A stretch of DNA of 64,000 nt. Source: Apostichopus japonicus. Taxonomy: Eukaryota > Echinodermata > Holothuroidea > Aspidochirotida > Stichopodidae. Numbering within the stretch: position 1 is the stretch's first letter; each line of letters starts with the position of its first letter. The notes beneath the pieces were generated by a model. It was not told the origin of the DNA, ran no database searches, and was given only the letters and a program-made list of their open reading frames with translations. The position numbers were made by a program, and so were the translations under genes. Of the stretch, positions 1-17,339 are shown in pieces. The stretch is taken from assembly GCF_037975245.1 (NCBI RefSeq), contig NC_092562.1:11205001-11269000 (forward strand), in the 5' to 3' direction.

Positions 1-154
1 TCAAAGGCTTTGTGTCAATAGTTTAGACGATCTACTAAACACAATACGATAATTTGCTATTCGGCTGAAGCTATTTATATTCTTATGTAAGCACGAGCAT
101 CGATTTGACTGAAGAGAATATACACGGCGGCTAATACCATAGGGTCATACATAC

Positions 155-389
155 CTTTGTTGCAGTCGGCGTGCAACTGGACCGATTTGGATGATAGTGA
201 AAACGTTTCTACTACATGTACTTAATGTATCATCATCTCTGACAAAGTCCTGTGCAAACCTAAGGAATAACATATTTACCGGAAGAGACCCCACTTTATT
301 TGTATTTTCTTCATTTTGAATCGAGCACGACAGACAAACGTAAACAGACGAAAGCATAACCAGCAGCAAGCCACACGAACGAGGGAGCA
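155..389 (-). CDS. Possible exon of an unidentified secreted protein (weak)
   Basis: On the minus strand an open frame of about 78 codons is bounded by a plausible acceptor (TACCAG just before 389) and a very good donor (AAAG/GTATGT, exon end at 155). It encodes a hydrophobic stretch (GLLLVMLSSVYVCLSC) that resembles a signal peptide, followed by a polar segment and a basic end (ARRLQQR). The first ATG in frame lies inside the hydrophobic part, so either translation starts there or the exon is internal. I do not recognise the family, and no partner exon is visible in bases 1-154 or just upstream. It could be a chance open frame. Only the splice-site quality and the hydrophobic start support it. 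Confidence 0.25.
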
Positions 390-1597
390 CTGGTATGTTA
401 TGGACTTATATATTATGATGATTATGATGGCACGAATGAACTTCGGTCATTTCCTTGTTCAAGCACGTTGACGTATTCATTGACTACAGCATGGGTCTAT
501 AAACAAAACATCGGCTTGCGGTTGATTTTTTCCTCAGATTAAACAGACCATGTGCGCATATCAGTACTAGCCGCCGACAGAGAGAGATAGAGAGACAACA
601 CCAGGAAGTGTATGTAACATATATATACATACATACATACATACGTATATATATACATATACATACATACGTATATATATATATATCGAGATATATAGAT
701 ATATATATATGTATATATAAATATATATATATATACATATGCTATACATGCTATGTATGCTATATATGCTATATATGACATATACACCGTCTGAACAGTT
801 GAATCGGCGACTTAAAATGAGTCACGGATTCGTATGCTGAGGAAAGGATGTACTGTTGATACTGGTATACTCTTCCGAATTATTCGATTATTTGAAAGGA
901 CGTTTATAACGATTGAATGTGACCTTTTATCTTTACAATGGTGCAGCCATCCATTCCTGAGTGATAATGGTGGTTCTTGCAGAAGATGAAGCCAAGATTG
1001 CGTTTATATAAGGTGAGTTTGGTATTGCCTAACTTTATCACAAACTAAGTGTTTTGTAACTTCGTCGTATATAACTCTTGGTGGTAGCACTGTAATATAT
1101 AAAAGTACTGTGTTACTATAACGGGTAACAGTTTATTATAGTATTACGTATTTTTATTACTTTAGGTAGTCGCAAGTGGAAATACCGGTTTCATAGGTCA
1201 TCAGTGGAAATCTGTTTGAGAAACTAAAAAAAAAAGTACACCCTTGCTTCTCCCATCTTCTCTGCAATACGTCTTTCATCTCTGAAAATACGTCAATGAG
1301 CTTTATCAATACTCAGTGTTTGGGAACTATAATGTGGGTGCACACAAAAGAAATTATCGCCATTGTTAGCGGGCTAAGGGGTTTGCTAATCGTTTTAGTG
1401 TTCAATTGGGGGATGCCGTTTTGAAACCCTTGAGAAACCCTTAAACCGATAAGCTTTAAGATGCGACATACGGTCACTGCTAGAGGATTGAGAGATCACA
1501 TCAAATGTGCGATACATATGGCTATTTCAGGATTCTTATGTATAGTAACACTAGCCCACTCTGTGCCACATTTTCTAAAGCAATCTGTCCCCTTCCA
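390..1597. other. Intergenic, no gene recognised
   Basis: Non-coding sequence. It contains a TA/TACA microsatellite (about 617-775) and otherwise nothing that I can identify. Short open frames over the microsatellite are Tyr/Ile repeats caused by TATA and are not genes. Confidence 0.6.
617..775. repeat. TA/TACA microsatellite
   Basis: Alternating TA with TACA and TATG variants and short interruptions, directly visible. It ends in a run of near-repeats of GCTATATAT and GCTATGTAT. Confidence 0.85.
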
Positions 1598-1971
1598 CAA
1601 GGGCGTAGGAACCGGGGGGCTGGGGGGCGCCAGCCCCCCCCCCAGTGAAAAATGTGGAGGGGCGGAAGTATCATTCCGCCCCCCCCCCGGTTCGCAAGTC
1701 AGAAGACGCCTTTTTCATTTCCAAATGAGAAAAAAATCTCATTTGGAGCACCAAATTGCATCTAAGGCCAGGTGAAAATACAAAATTAAGTTTACAAAAT
1801 GAAGTGGGTGTTGAAGTGTGCTATATTGCACCAAATTGCATCTGAGGCCACCTGGAAATGCAAAAAATTCCAAAGTGGAGGGGGACACCCCCTCCCCTTA
1901 ACCCCTCCCCCAGGCTGGCCATCAGTCTTCAGCCCCCCCCCCCCACTCAAAAGTACCTTCCTACGCCACTG
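1598..1971. mobile_element. Non-autonomous hAT-type MITE with 8-bp target-site duplication
   Basis: The 374-bp element starts CAAGGGCGTAGGAAC. Its other end, read on the minus strand, is CAGTGGCGTAGGAAG, giving imperfect terminal inverted repeats of about 15 bp. It is flanked on both sides by the same 8 bases, CCCTTCCA (1590-1597 and 1972-1979). An 8-bp duplication plus a CAGTGGCGTAG-type end is characteristic of hAT transposons. The interior is non-coding and has poly-C/G runs. A block of about 35 bp (CACCAAATTGCATCT and what follows) occurs twice inside. No transposase fragment is visible. Confidence 0.8.
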
Positions 1972-1979
1972 CCCTTCCA

Positions 1980-4432
1980 ACTTTGATCACCTAAAGGTTA
2001 AATATAATTAACGATATGAGGCTTAATATGATAGATGAGGCTACATGAATTGACGGATCGAACAAGCTTTAGTTTATAGTTATACCTTTAAAATGGAATG
2101 CAATTATTTAATTGTTTTGAATATAAAAAGGTGAATAAACCTTTCATCATCCCACAACTTCCCCTACAGGGTTGTAACATACATATCTATCAGGTAGGGT
2201 AGTATACAACGCCAATGTCCCTTCTTTTAATCCCCCACCCCCACCCTACACTCCTTGACCCACGTGTGAATTGTTACAAAAGAGCCCTGTGTCTATCTAT
2301 ACCTCACAGTAGACTACACTGACTCGGAGATAAAGACATAAGATGCAGCGAGGTATGCAAACATCTGTTAGTAACACCTGGTAGTAGGTAAAAAGTAAAG
2401 CCTATAATTAGGCTGGAATATCGTTATGTGAAATCAACGAACCGTGATTCGCTACCGTATGCTGATACAGCCAGGGAGTAGCTTATATACTCTAAAGAAG
2501 TTCACTGCTACCGTGGCTACAATCTTATCGATATAGCTGACTGCTTCTAGGGCCGGTCAGATGGGACAATTCCCATCACCCCATTATCAAAAGCGATCGT
2601 TATATTCCGATCAAGTTCTTAAAGTATCCATGTCGCCACCAGTAGCGCACCACTTCTGACCCCACCCCTTACAAAGAACACGTCTGGGACCCTTTAGTAT
2701 ATACTGTTATGTATATATAGAATACAGTTCACACGCTGTGTCAGAATTACTTGGCATGTACCATAGGTTATCAATATTTTGCTATGCTACTACATGGCCG
2801 TGTATGCAGTAGCAGCACCTCCTACTGTGCACAGTAGAATTGGCTAATTTATACTCACACTCGATTGGAGAGTGGCGTCGTGTTGGATATACAGTACATA
2901 CGCTGATGGGGGATAAGTAAAGTATACTGGCGCTTACAGCATGTCATATACTAGACGGATGCATAACCAGGGGCTTGGGGGCATCCCCAACCATTAGTCG
3001 TGTACTCCCAGGCAATACTATCGAACCCAATAAAACCCCTCCCTAATCATCCACCCCTCTCCTCCCCCCCCCCCCCAACCGTCCTCCTCCCTACATCGTT
3101 TCAAAAACACACGTTTGACTTCATATCACAGAGTTTTCAACGCGAGACTGACTTTCTCTATCAGAACTGTTTTTCTTAAAAGTTCCAATAGTTTGCAACC
3201 GATTTCTTTGATTTTTGAAACCATAGCAACCGTGTATACTGTTAGACATCTCTTCGACATTTACCGCTGGCGATCACGGGCATTCTCACTTCAAATTTTT
3301 CAATTGGGGCTTCTGATTTCCAGTGCTCAAACATGGCGAGTGGGAGTGAGGGACGGAAGGGGGGGGGGGTGTGATTGATAGATATGGTACAAATAATCTT
3401 TATTTTCATGCTCATAATTTGCTTCAGGAAAAATAAATACTTTAACAAGGGTTTCTGAACTTCTGATGATCTACTTGTGCCTGTGTTAATTGTTAGTTAT
3501 TACGTTAGGTATATAACTTTGAACGAGCTTCATGACCGGGACACGTGTGTTCCAATATTGCGGTGGGGTAGGGTGGGGCTCGAGGTGAGGGTTGCTAGTA
3601 CATGACCTCTAGCTGAAGTAAGGCACAACGGGTTACTCATCAGTTCTGACTGCTTATGTTTTAGCTTCCGCTGTAAATCCCATTACTGACTTTCAGTTGA
3701 TAATTTCTCAGCAAAGATTCATAGCGAACAATTATTAGGCCTACTCCATATCTTTCACTTTTCTTTTCGTGTTATGTTATGTTATGTTATGTATTTGCAT
3801 AGTGGCGTCTTGAATTTGAAAGCCTTTTTGTATACTGAAGTGGTTGTTTCTCCTTACTTATTTCTATTAGGCAAATATAAAGAAAAGTTATGAAGACTTC
3901 AATGGTCATATAATCATTGCGATATTACAAGTGCTTATTATCAATTATGTATACAAATGAATACAGCTATATATATATATATATAGTTGATTTGAACCTC
4001 AACCATTATAATTATAAATTCAAACAAAATGATTCCATTTAGAAAGTCATTCGTTTAGTAGGCTAACACTTTGGGACTTTTGTTAACTACATCATCTCTT
4101 CCGGCTTTCGTTTTAGTCGCCGGTTGGAATTTCTGACATCACATGTGTGTATACAGTTTTTAAACAAACCAAATTACAGGGTTCCGTGTTTGTCAGATCT
4201 ATACAGGATATGTTTCAGATTTCAAAACAACCAATTGTGTTTCTTTCTTGTTTACACAGATGTGGGCGAGTTTTTTCCTTCTTCTTCTTCTTATTATGTT
4301 TAGTATATTTAACAGAACGTTTCGTTTTAAATAGACATGACACCGGGGGTGGGGGAGGGGCGTGAGGATCAACAATTTCCGTAACTGCATCTTGTTATCT
4401 TGCGTGCATCCTTTTGCACTTTCATATATCAC
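1980..4432. other. Intergenic, no gene recognised
   Basis: No convincing exon. It contains a poly-C run near 3065, a poly-G run near 3360, a small TGTTA pentamer array at 3772-3792 and a short (TA)n at 3968-3985. Confidence 0.55.
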
Positions 4433-4600
<168 letters not shown>

Positions 4601-4931
4601 TTAAGAATTACAGATATATACATGCCGAACGTATGTATACAACCAGTGGAGTTCTTATCTTGGTCACTATTAAGACTGACTACCGTCTTTGTTTGATACT
4701 TCGAGAGCTATATGTATTCGGAAGTTATTTGTCGTCTAAATGTTTCCTTCTAACACCTGGGACAATTTGTAAGTTCCTTCCGACGAGTGGACCTTAAACT
4801 TTAAGGTAGTCCGATAACATATACGCGTATGTACTGAATGCGTCACGTGTGCAGCTACTGTAAACAAACATAAGTACCGCACTCTCCATATAGTTCGTGT
4901 ACTGAAGGTTGATATCTTGCCGCGGGACAGC

Positions 4932-5145
4932 ATTTGCCTTGTTGCACCAACCTGCGCGTATGCACAATTCTGTCATAATGCACCATACTACACTTTTCTG
5001 CTCTGTCCTGCACCCTGGTGCACCATCATGCGCCCTGATGCACCATAATGCCCCCCCCCCCCGGAAGAACCATCTTGCGCTATGATGCACCCACTTATAT
5101 GCACCAACTTGCGCCCTGATACACCAACCTGCAACCCTGATACAC
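4932..5145. repeat. Degenerate TGCACCA / TGCGCCCTGA minisatellite
   Basis: Short units such as TGCACCATCATGCGCCCTGA recur about every 16-35 bp with many substitutions, interrupted by a poly-C run near 5051-5063. The 161-codon open frame on the minus strand crosses this repeat and has no domain I recognise. Confidence 0.6.
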
Positions 5146-5969
5146 ATTTTAGACACCCATTGGGCCTTTACGTTATTCTGTAATTGCAAGAACTTCCTCC
5201 TCTTACAGTGTATATATAAATAATATCGATGGATCTTACAAAAACACGCAGTCACTATGGGACGAAGGGGACCAATCAAATATCCGTGCGTCCTGCATTA
5301 TTAAATTAACAGGTAACTTAGATCGTTTGCTTAGTCTAACTTGAAGTAGAAACCTGGGAAAGTCCCCTGACGAACAAATGTACCACTATACATTGTGTAG
5401 GGAGGGAGAGAAGTCGGGTGAAGAGTAGTCGGATCGAGAGAGGAAGATGAACTGTGGGTGGAAAGTAATCACAAATGTCTCCGATGCTGTTGAACAGGGC
5501 ATATCAGCAGAAGAAAAAATAACACACCCACCCCCCACCCCTCCTTCCTCTCCCAAATCTTATTCTTCCCCTAGCTGGAAGCCTATATGGAACAGCTATT
5601 CACTGGGGTAAGAATTTGATGTTAGTTAGCAAGTCACGTGTGCCATTGTGTATGCTCGACACGCACTCATGTTGTCTGTCGGCAATGGTGTATTATATGT
5701 TCTGTATGTAATACCAGTCACAACAGAGACATGTCTGGACACATCATCATCTTCCACAAAACAGATCATAGACGCGCATTCTGAGGTATCATTTTTTTAG
5801 ACTATAAATTAATTTTATAATTATAATATATAATCACGAGGTTGTGTAACTGGTTCATAATTACTTTTGATTATCTTATGTGTGTGTATGTGGTTTTTTT
5901 TTAAAAGGTGGGCTGCGTACCCTACCCCACCCACTCTACCCTATACCCTATACCCACCCCCCCCCCCCC

Positions 5970-6403
5970 GTTTCGCGCCTGTTAGGTTCAGTTAGAATAG
6001 CATTGTTGACCAGTGTGACCACACACTGAAAAAAGTTGTACTAATACATATATACACATATCATGGCCTTGATATGATTGATTGTCGTCAACGTATAAAC
6101 TGCATCATTCCATGTGTTAGAGTGCAGTATATGCTCAAACGGTTGTTCAATTATACTGTAGCAAAGTTGCCCTACACCCACCCACCCCCCCCCCCCTGGT
6201 TTCGCGCCTGTTAGGTTCAGTAAGAATAGCATTGTTGTCCAGTGTGACCACACACAAAAACACGTTGTATAAACTAATACATGTATACACATATCATGGC
6301 CTTGATATGATTGATTATCGTCATTGTAAACTGCATCATTCCATGTGTGAGAGTGCAGTATATATGCTCAAACGGTTGTTCAATTAGGCCTATAGCAAAG
6401 TTC
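5970..6403. repeat. Two-copy tandem duplication, period 229 bp
   Basis: The block starting GTTTCGCGCCTGTTAGG occurs at 5970 and again at 6199. Each copy continues through the same sequence to the CAAACGGTTGTTCAATTA motif and GCAAAGTT, with small indels. Each copy is preceded by a poly-C run. The copies have diverged by substitutions, so this is not an assembly echo. Confidence 0.85.
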
Positions 6404-7382
6404 ACGGTCTTCACACCCGGAGACGTTGCGGTCCGAGCTATGTAACATTTGTACAGCATTGAACCTATACAGCTTCACTAACAATTACCATTGGGTACCC
6501 TGCGGTTGTGGTCAGAACCACATGCCGAACTCTACCCTGCTACGAGCACACATTTGTCAAGTTTGCCACCGAATTCTTTTAGCACGCTGCAAATTGCCAA
6601 ACGTCTATTCACAAGCAATGTAGCCAGCCAAACATTTAGGATTGTAAATTAAATCAATCGAACGATTCCCAGTGCACGAGTAAAGGTCAAGGGTCAAGTT
6701 GAACTCATATTATACCTCTCAATGTATCTTTCTGGTTTGACTGTGTGTGTGCCTGAATAGTAAAATGTTTGTCCCTATAGAATTCCCCTGGTATTGAGAC
6801 ATGTTTGGCTTGGGCACCCTAATGTTTACCTTCATTGACTTGGCGACCCTCCGATGGCGAATCTTGTGGCATATGAAGTATATGGAAAGAAGGTCCCCTA
6901 TCGCTAGACCCCCCCCCCCACACCCCTCCCTCCTTTGAGAACATCGTAACGTGATTAGGGTTCTTAGTTGCCAAATGTGATATTTTGCCACTTTTGTAGT
7001 AATTATGTTTAAGATTTTCCACTTTTTTTCAAAAAATATAAGCAATTTCGTCCTAATTTTGGCGACCCCCAAAAGGGTCGCGATTTCTACTTTAAATACC
7101 AGGGCTGTAAGTGACAGTACGTTGGTAGGCCTTGTTACTTGTTGGCGTTCATGGCATGACGTGACCACTTGAAATTGATCAATGTATGCTGAATTTTAAG
7201 TTGTAATTTAGCGCCAAGTCCTGCTGTAATCGGGCGAAGCATCACATTATTATCAGAGTTAGGGCTTGATTGTTAGGATATATCCTATGGAAAGTGCATT
7301 TCCATGAACAAAATAATACAATTTCCTATTGCATCTATCCTTCACAAAGATAGAAAGAAAAATCCTATGGATATTTCCTGGC
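6404..7382. other. Intergenic, no gene recognised
   Basis: It contains open frames of 65 codons on the plus strand (6426-6623) and 149 codons on the minus strand (7168-6719). Neither has a recognisable domain or convincing splice context. Otherwise AT-rich non-coding DNA. Confidence 0.5.
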
Positions 7383-8347
7383 GAGGGTGTGGATAATTGG
7401 GAATGCGACAAAGTACATGTTTACATACGTCATTTAGTTTAGAGGCGGTGCCCGATAAACGCACCCCATGGACTGATCCTCTTTACTTGCCAGGTTCCCC
7501 GTCAACCTCCCGGGGGGGGGGTGGAGAGAAGAATAATGGCTAAGCATGGCTGATCATTATTCGCCTTTCTGTCATAACGAAGGGGGTTATATATTTAGTG
7601 TAACCAATGGTTAATGGTTATAACCATGCAGGTCATAATGGTTCCCTCCTTAATCTCCGATGTACACAACAACATTCCTCAGCTGATAGGATCCATACAA
7701 CGTCAATCGCTACTAAAGCCGCCGGTAAACGGAACATATTGATTGGAAATTCGATTTACGTTTCTGCCAGTCTGTTGATGCATAGTCTGCTATAATGTAC
7801 TCTTTTAACTGTATACACACCGGTATTATATCCTAACTTTCCCGGTCAACATCTCTATGATACGTAATCAATAAATGGTTATCCACCTGTATAGTGGTAT
7901 CAGTTCCACTACATTATTACATACAGTACCACGGCCATAAATTTAGAGTGGTGGTGGTGGGGCGGGCTCGGGGGTGTTAAAACAGACAATAGGATGTTTC
8001 GCTTTTGGGAGAATGATCCGAGGGCTGAATCAGTAATCGTTTGAGCATGGCTGATCATTCTTTGTTTTTTCTGTCATAACTTGGCGTTATTCTGATAACA
8101 TAACCAGAGTCGGACATAATGTTTTGTGCACGTCGGTGATTAATTAAAGCGGGAACTACTGTGACCTGTATGGTTTAAACCCTTGACCTACGCCACCTAT
8201 ATCATTCTCGTCACCCATGAGAAGTTTGGTGGGAACCTAGTTAAGTATTGATGATCAATGGTACGTGTTTATCGGGCACCGCCTCCAAAACAAACATGTT
8301 TGCACATTCAAACTTTTTCACATTCTTCCACTCGAATTATCCACCTC
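7383..8347. mobile_element. Foldback/MITE-like element with diverged inverted ends
   Basis: The left end (7383-7470) and right end (8262-8347) are inverted copies. Both contain GAGG..GTGGATAATT at the outer edge and GAGGCGGTGCCCGATAAAC internally (7442-7461 and its reverse complement at 8268-8288). Inside, a direct repeat (ATGGCTGATCATT, then CTGTCATAAC) occurs near 7547 and near 8046. There is no coding sequence, and I could not identify a target-site duplication. The class is unknown. Confidence 0.6.
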
Positions 8348-10249
8348 AACTTCGCGCGCGAATATCCGTATAGGGCTATCGATCAATTTTGACGCGCCGA
8401 TGATTGGTTATACAGCTTATAGTTAACCAAAACTGAAGTATATGACGTCAGAGTTCCAACTGGGGTCGAATTGTTTGTAGTTTCATTTTCCAGTTCCCTT
8501 TATATTTCAGTGACACCGTAAAAACAAACACTATTAAACCGCAATGTTGACGGTTATTGAATTATCGATAAAATCGTTATAACGACTCGGTCATGGTAAA
8601 ATATACCACTGTGTACTACGTAATTCGATAACTATACTAAGTCTAACTTCATAGTTCATTGCTCTGGTTTTATTGTTAAGGTTTATCTTAACTTAAAGTG
8701 ACATGTCATAATTTTGTGACGGAGAGCCTACAAATCCCTCGAGTTGTGTACGATTTCCGAGATCAGCTCGGAGGGAGTATAGAGATTTTGTCCAAAGATG
8801 AAAGATATTTTTTTCCGGTTGAGATATGTGTATATGTATATATATATATGTGTGTAGATATATAACACACAGTAGCGACTGTTGTTACACAGACAATGAT
8901 GGCCCTAGGCATGGTTCGATTGTGGGAGCTGCTATATATGCTTGAGAAAAATATTGAGATCTGCCAGTTTTACGCCAAATTAGATTCACCTGAAGTCCCA
9001 CGCTGTTGAAAATCTGAATAAAGTCGAATATACGGTATATGGTCTGTCATTAAAATGTCTTATAAAAATATACCATTTTCAAGTCACGTTTAGTATATAG
9101 AGGGATTATGTGGTATGAAGTAACGTATTATATGCTCGCGGAAATGATTCTCGGCTTATCAACCGCATATACGAGCATAATGTATGTATACATATATAGG
9201 CTTCCATAATAATGCCAATTTCCTGCTTCGCGGCTGTTCTTATACGTAAATGAAACGTACGGAAAGTTGATCGTTATATTTTGACCTCACTACTCCCTCC
9301 CCCCCCCCCATCCCCACCCCTCTTCCACTTCACGGGAAACACTTCTCTGTCACTCTCCTCTCCTTCTTCCAACAAGTCCCCTCTAGGCTCCTCTTCTAGA
9401 ATTCCCCTCTCTTCCTCATTTTCCGCCTCCTCGCTAAGTTAATACATTAATTTGAATTTGGCTTCTCTTTATAGATGTAAGCTTTAGTGTAAACACTATC
9501 ATCAGCCCATTTATTTGCCCAAACGATTCTCATTTCCTTTCTTGATGTATCCCTGTCTGTTTTTTTTAACCCGGGAATCTGTACTATGCCCGTTCAGAAG
9601 CTATCTCTGAGCTGATGGAATAGACCTGATTATTAATTAATACCATGCGCATGCGTTGATACATTCTAACTTTAAAAAAAAGCAAACAAGTTACCTACAC
9701 CTTTGAGACATATCTTCGCTGCAGGAATGAGACATCTTGACAGGAATTTGAAGCATACGTTTGGAATAAAGTCATATAAACGCCCAATAATTCGTCTGAT
9801 GTCTAAAATTGACGCAGGATTTTTTTGTGGAGGCGTTAACCTACGACCTTAAATTTCTATCAATTTTCTTGATAAAATCATAAATTCTTATGAGTGCTTT
9901 TCGTGTCTGTAACTGTGTAAAAGGTTGGCGGGGTTAACAGAGAGATGGAGGACGGTACAGGGCCCCCTGTCGTGTCGAACCTTTCGATATTGTAATGTTG
10001 TTACATGATTACAGGTACAACCCTGACAACGTAGCGCTATGGATAATGAAATTGAAATTCCTTCAATGCCGGAGGTACAAAAGAAAGACTGGATTTAGTA
10101 GGTCAGCAACCTATTACTCCAACTACACACACACACACACACACATATATGTATGGGTGGTTGGAGGTATCCAGTGCAGTTGAACAAAGTAGCAAGTTAA
10201 AAAATTGTAACGCAAAAATTACATGCAATTTCTACTTTTCCACCAAAAA
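8348..10249. other. Intergenic, no gene recognised
   Basis: It contains a CRE-type palindrome TGACGTCA (8443-8450, just inside the neighbouring AT-rich stretch), a poly-C run near 9300, and a short (CA)n near 10128-10144. No exon recognised. Confidence 0.5.
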
Positions 10250-10456
10250 TAGAATCGAGTATATGCCCTCATCAAATTTATTTTATGCCAGCATTAATTT
10301 GAATATATGCCAGCATTAATTCGAACATATGTCTGTATGAATTCGAATTTATGCCCAACTTAAATCGATTTTATGTAGACATATAGAACTGCCTACTGGT
10401 TGGCTCAGAATTAATGTCTGCATTAAATCGAATTTATGTTGGCATAAATTCCCGAA
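10250..10456. repeat. Degenerate 22-24 bp AT-rich tandem repeat
   Basis: Units resembling TTTATGCCAGCATTAATTCG recur about every 22-24 bp from 10250 to 10456 with heavy divergence and one interruption around 10378-10410. Confidence 0.65.
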
Positions 10457-11194
10457 TTTTGTCCACTGTGGCCAACCATAGTCACCAGGAGGCCTACCGT
10501 AGCTTTGGGTAGACATCCCTTTTATGTCAGAATCACAAACTAACAAAAAGTCCACGAGGACTAGGTATATTGACCTCATTAATACAACTGAAACATTTTG
10601 GATGTGGGGTGTTCGGCGAATTTCATTTATGGGTAGGAATGTTCCCCTTGGCCAGAAAGAGGTTGAGTAACAATGCTCTCTATATAGGTAAATAACTTAA
10701 TGTAACTTTACATTCGTAAACTTTTCTTTTCTCATTATCGCCTAAAGGGGTTACCTGTTAAGATAAATAAAATAAAAAAATCAGGTTTGTCATATTTTCT
10801 TCTCCGTCAAATCTAAAATCCTCGATTCCAGACATCGCCTGGAGTCCCTGCTTCCACCCCCCCCCCTTTTCCAACCACAACCGTCTCCCAGGACAGAGAT
10901 GAACAACAATTATGATAAGAAATATACACAGAAAATGCTATCGTTATTAGAATTCGATATCCCCTTGATAATTAAAGACCAGACTTTGTGTATGCCCGGT
11001 ACCACATACAAACACACAAACATTTGCAGGAGAGTATCACTAACAAAAACACAAACATCAGATTGACAACAAATCCATCCGCTTGAAAAGGTGAAGCCAC
11101 ATCACTTGGCGCAGAATCATCGTTGTAGACACTAACGAACAATGGACTTTTCAACAATGGGGAGCATTGTTAAGTACGGTGCATCACAAGTCTA

Positions 11195-11230
11195 GTTATA
11201 CCATGGAGCTCTATAGCTCCATGGTTATAC
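11195..11230. repeat. Near-perfect hairpin
   Basis: GTTATACCATGGAGCT (11195-11210), a CTAT loop and AGCTCCATGGTTATAC (11215-11230) form a 16-bp stem with one small mismatch region at the outer end. No terminator-like or RNA-gene context is visible. Confidence 0.75.
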
Positions 11231-16952
<5,722 letters not shown>

Positions 16953-17034
16953 TGTTCGATACAGGTGACAATTAAGCGCCTACAGTGGAATTACGACATT
17001 CCTTACCGGTTTCGAACCTCTGGACATACAATCA

Positions 17035-17110
17035 GCGTCCATAGCCTAGAGGTTAGGGTGTCCGCATATAAATCGGGAGGCCCGGGTTCAGTCCTTGTGG
17101 AGGCTGGAAG
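17035..17110 (+). mobile_element. tRNA-derived SINE head fragment
   Basis: The sequence CATAGCCTAGAGGTTAGGGTG looks like a pol III A box, and GGCCCGGGTTCAGTCC, about 35 bp downstream, looks like a B box. This is the layout of a tRNA gene or a SINE head. The full cloverleaf does not fold convincingly, so a SINE fragment is more likely than a working tRNA. It lies between two (AT)n arrays. Confidence 0.5.
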
Positions 17111-17150
17111 TTTTTTCACTATTCTGGATTTTACAACTCATTACGATTTC

Positions 17151-17155
<5 letters not shown>

Positions 17156-17241
<86 letters not shown>
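17156..17241. repeat. (AT)n microsatellite
   Basis: About 85 bp of pure alternating AT following the SINE head. It ends about 100 bp before the first coding exon of the GASK1-like gene. Confidence 0.95.
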
Positions 17242-17242
<1 letters not shown>

Positions 17243-17339
17243 ATATATCTCAAAAACTGAAACCTAACTTGTCAGAATATATAATCTATATATTATGATT
17301 AATTTTTTTTCATCTCTGTCATTTTTTTTTTATAAACAG

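Noticed and set aside
4794-5279. 161-codon minus-strand open frame with Trp/Cys/His-rich repeats
   Set aside because: It crosses a degenerate TGCACCA minisatellite and a poly-C run. No domain and no splice support.
6719-7168. 149-codon minus-strand open frame
   Set aside because: No recognisable domain, contains a poly-Gly stretch from a poly-C run, no splice context.
17035-17110. A functional tRNA gene
   Set aside because: A- and B-like boxes are present but the acceptor and anticodon stems do not pair convincingly. A SINE fragment explains it better.
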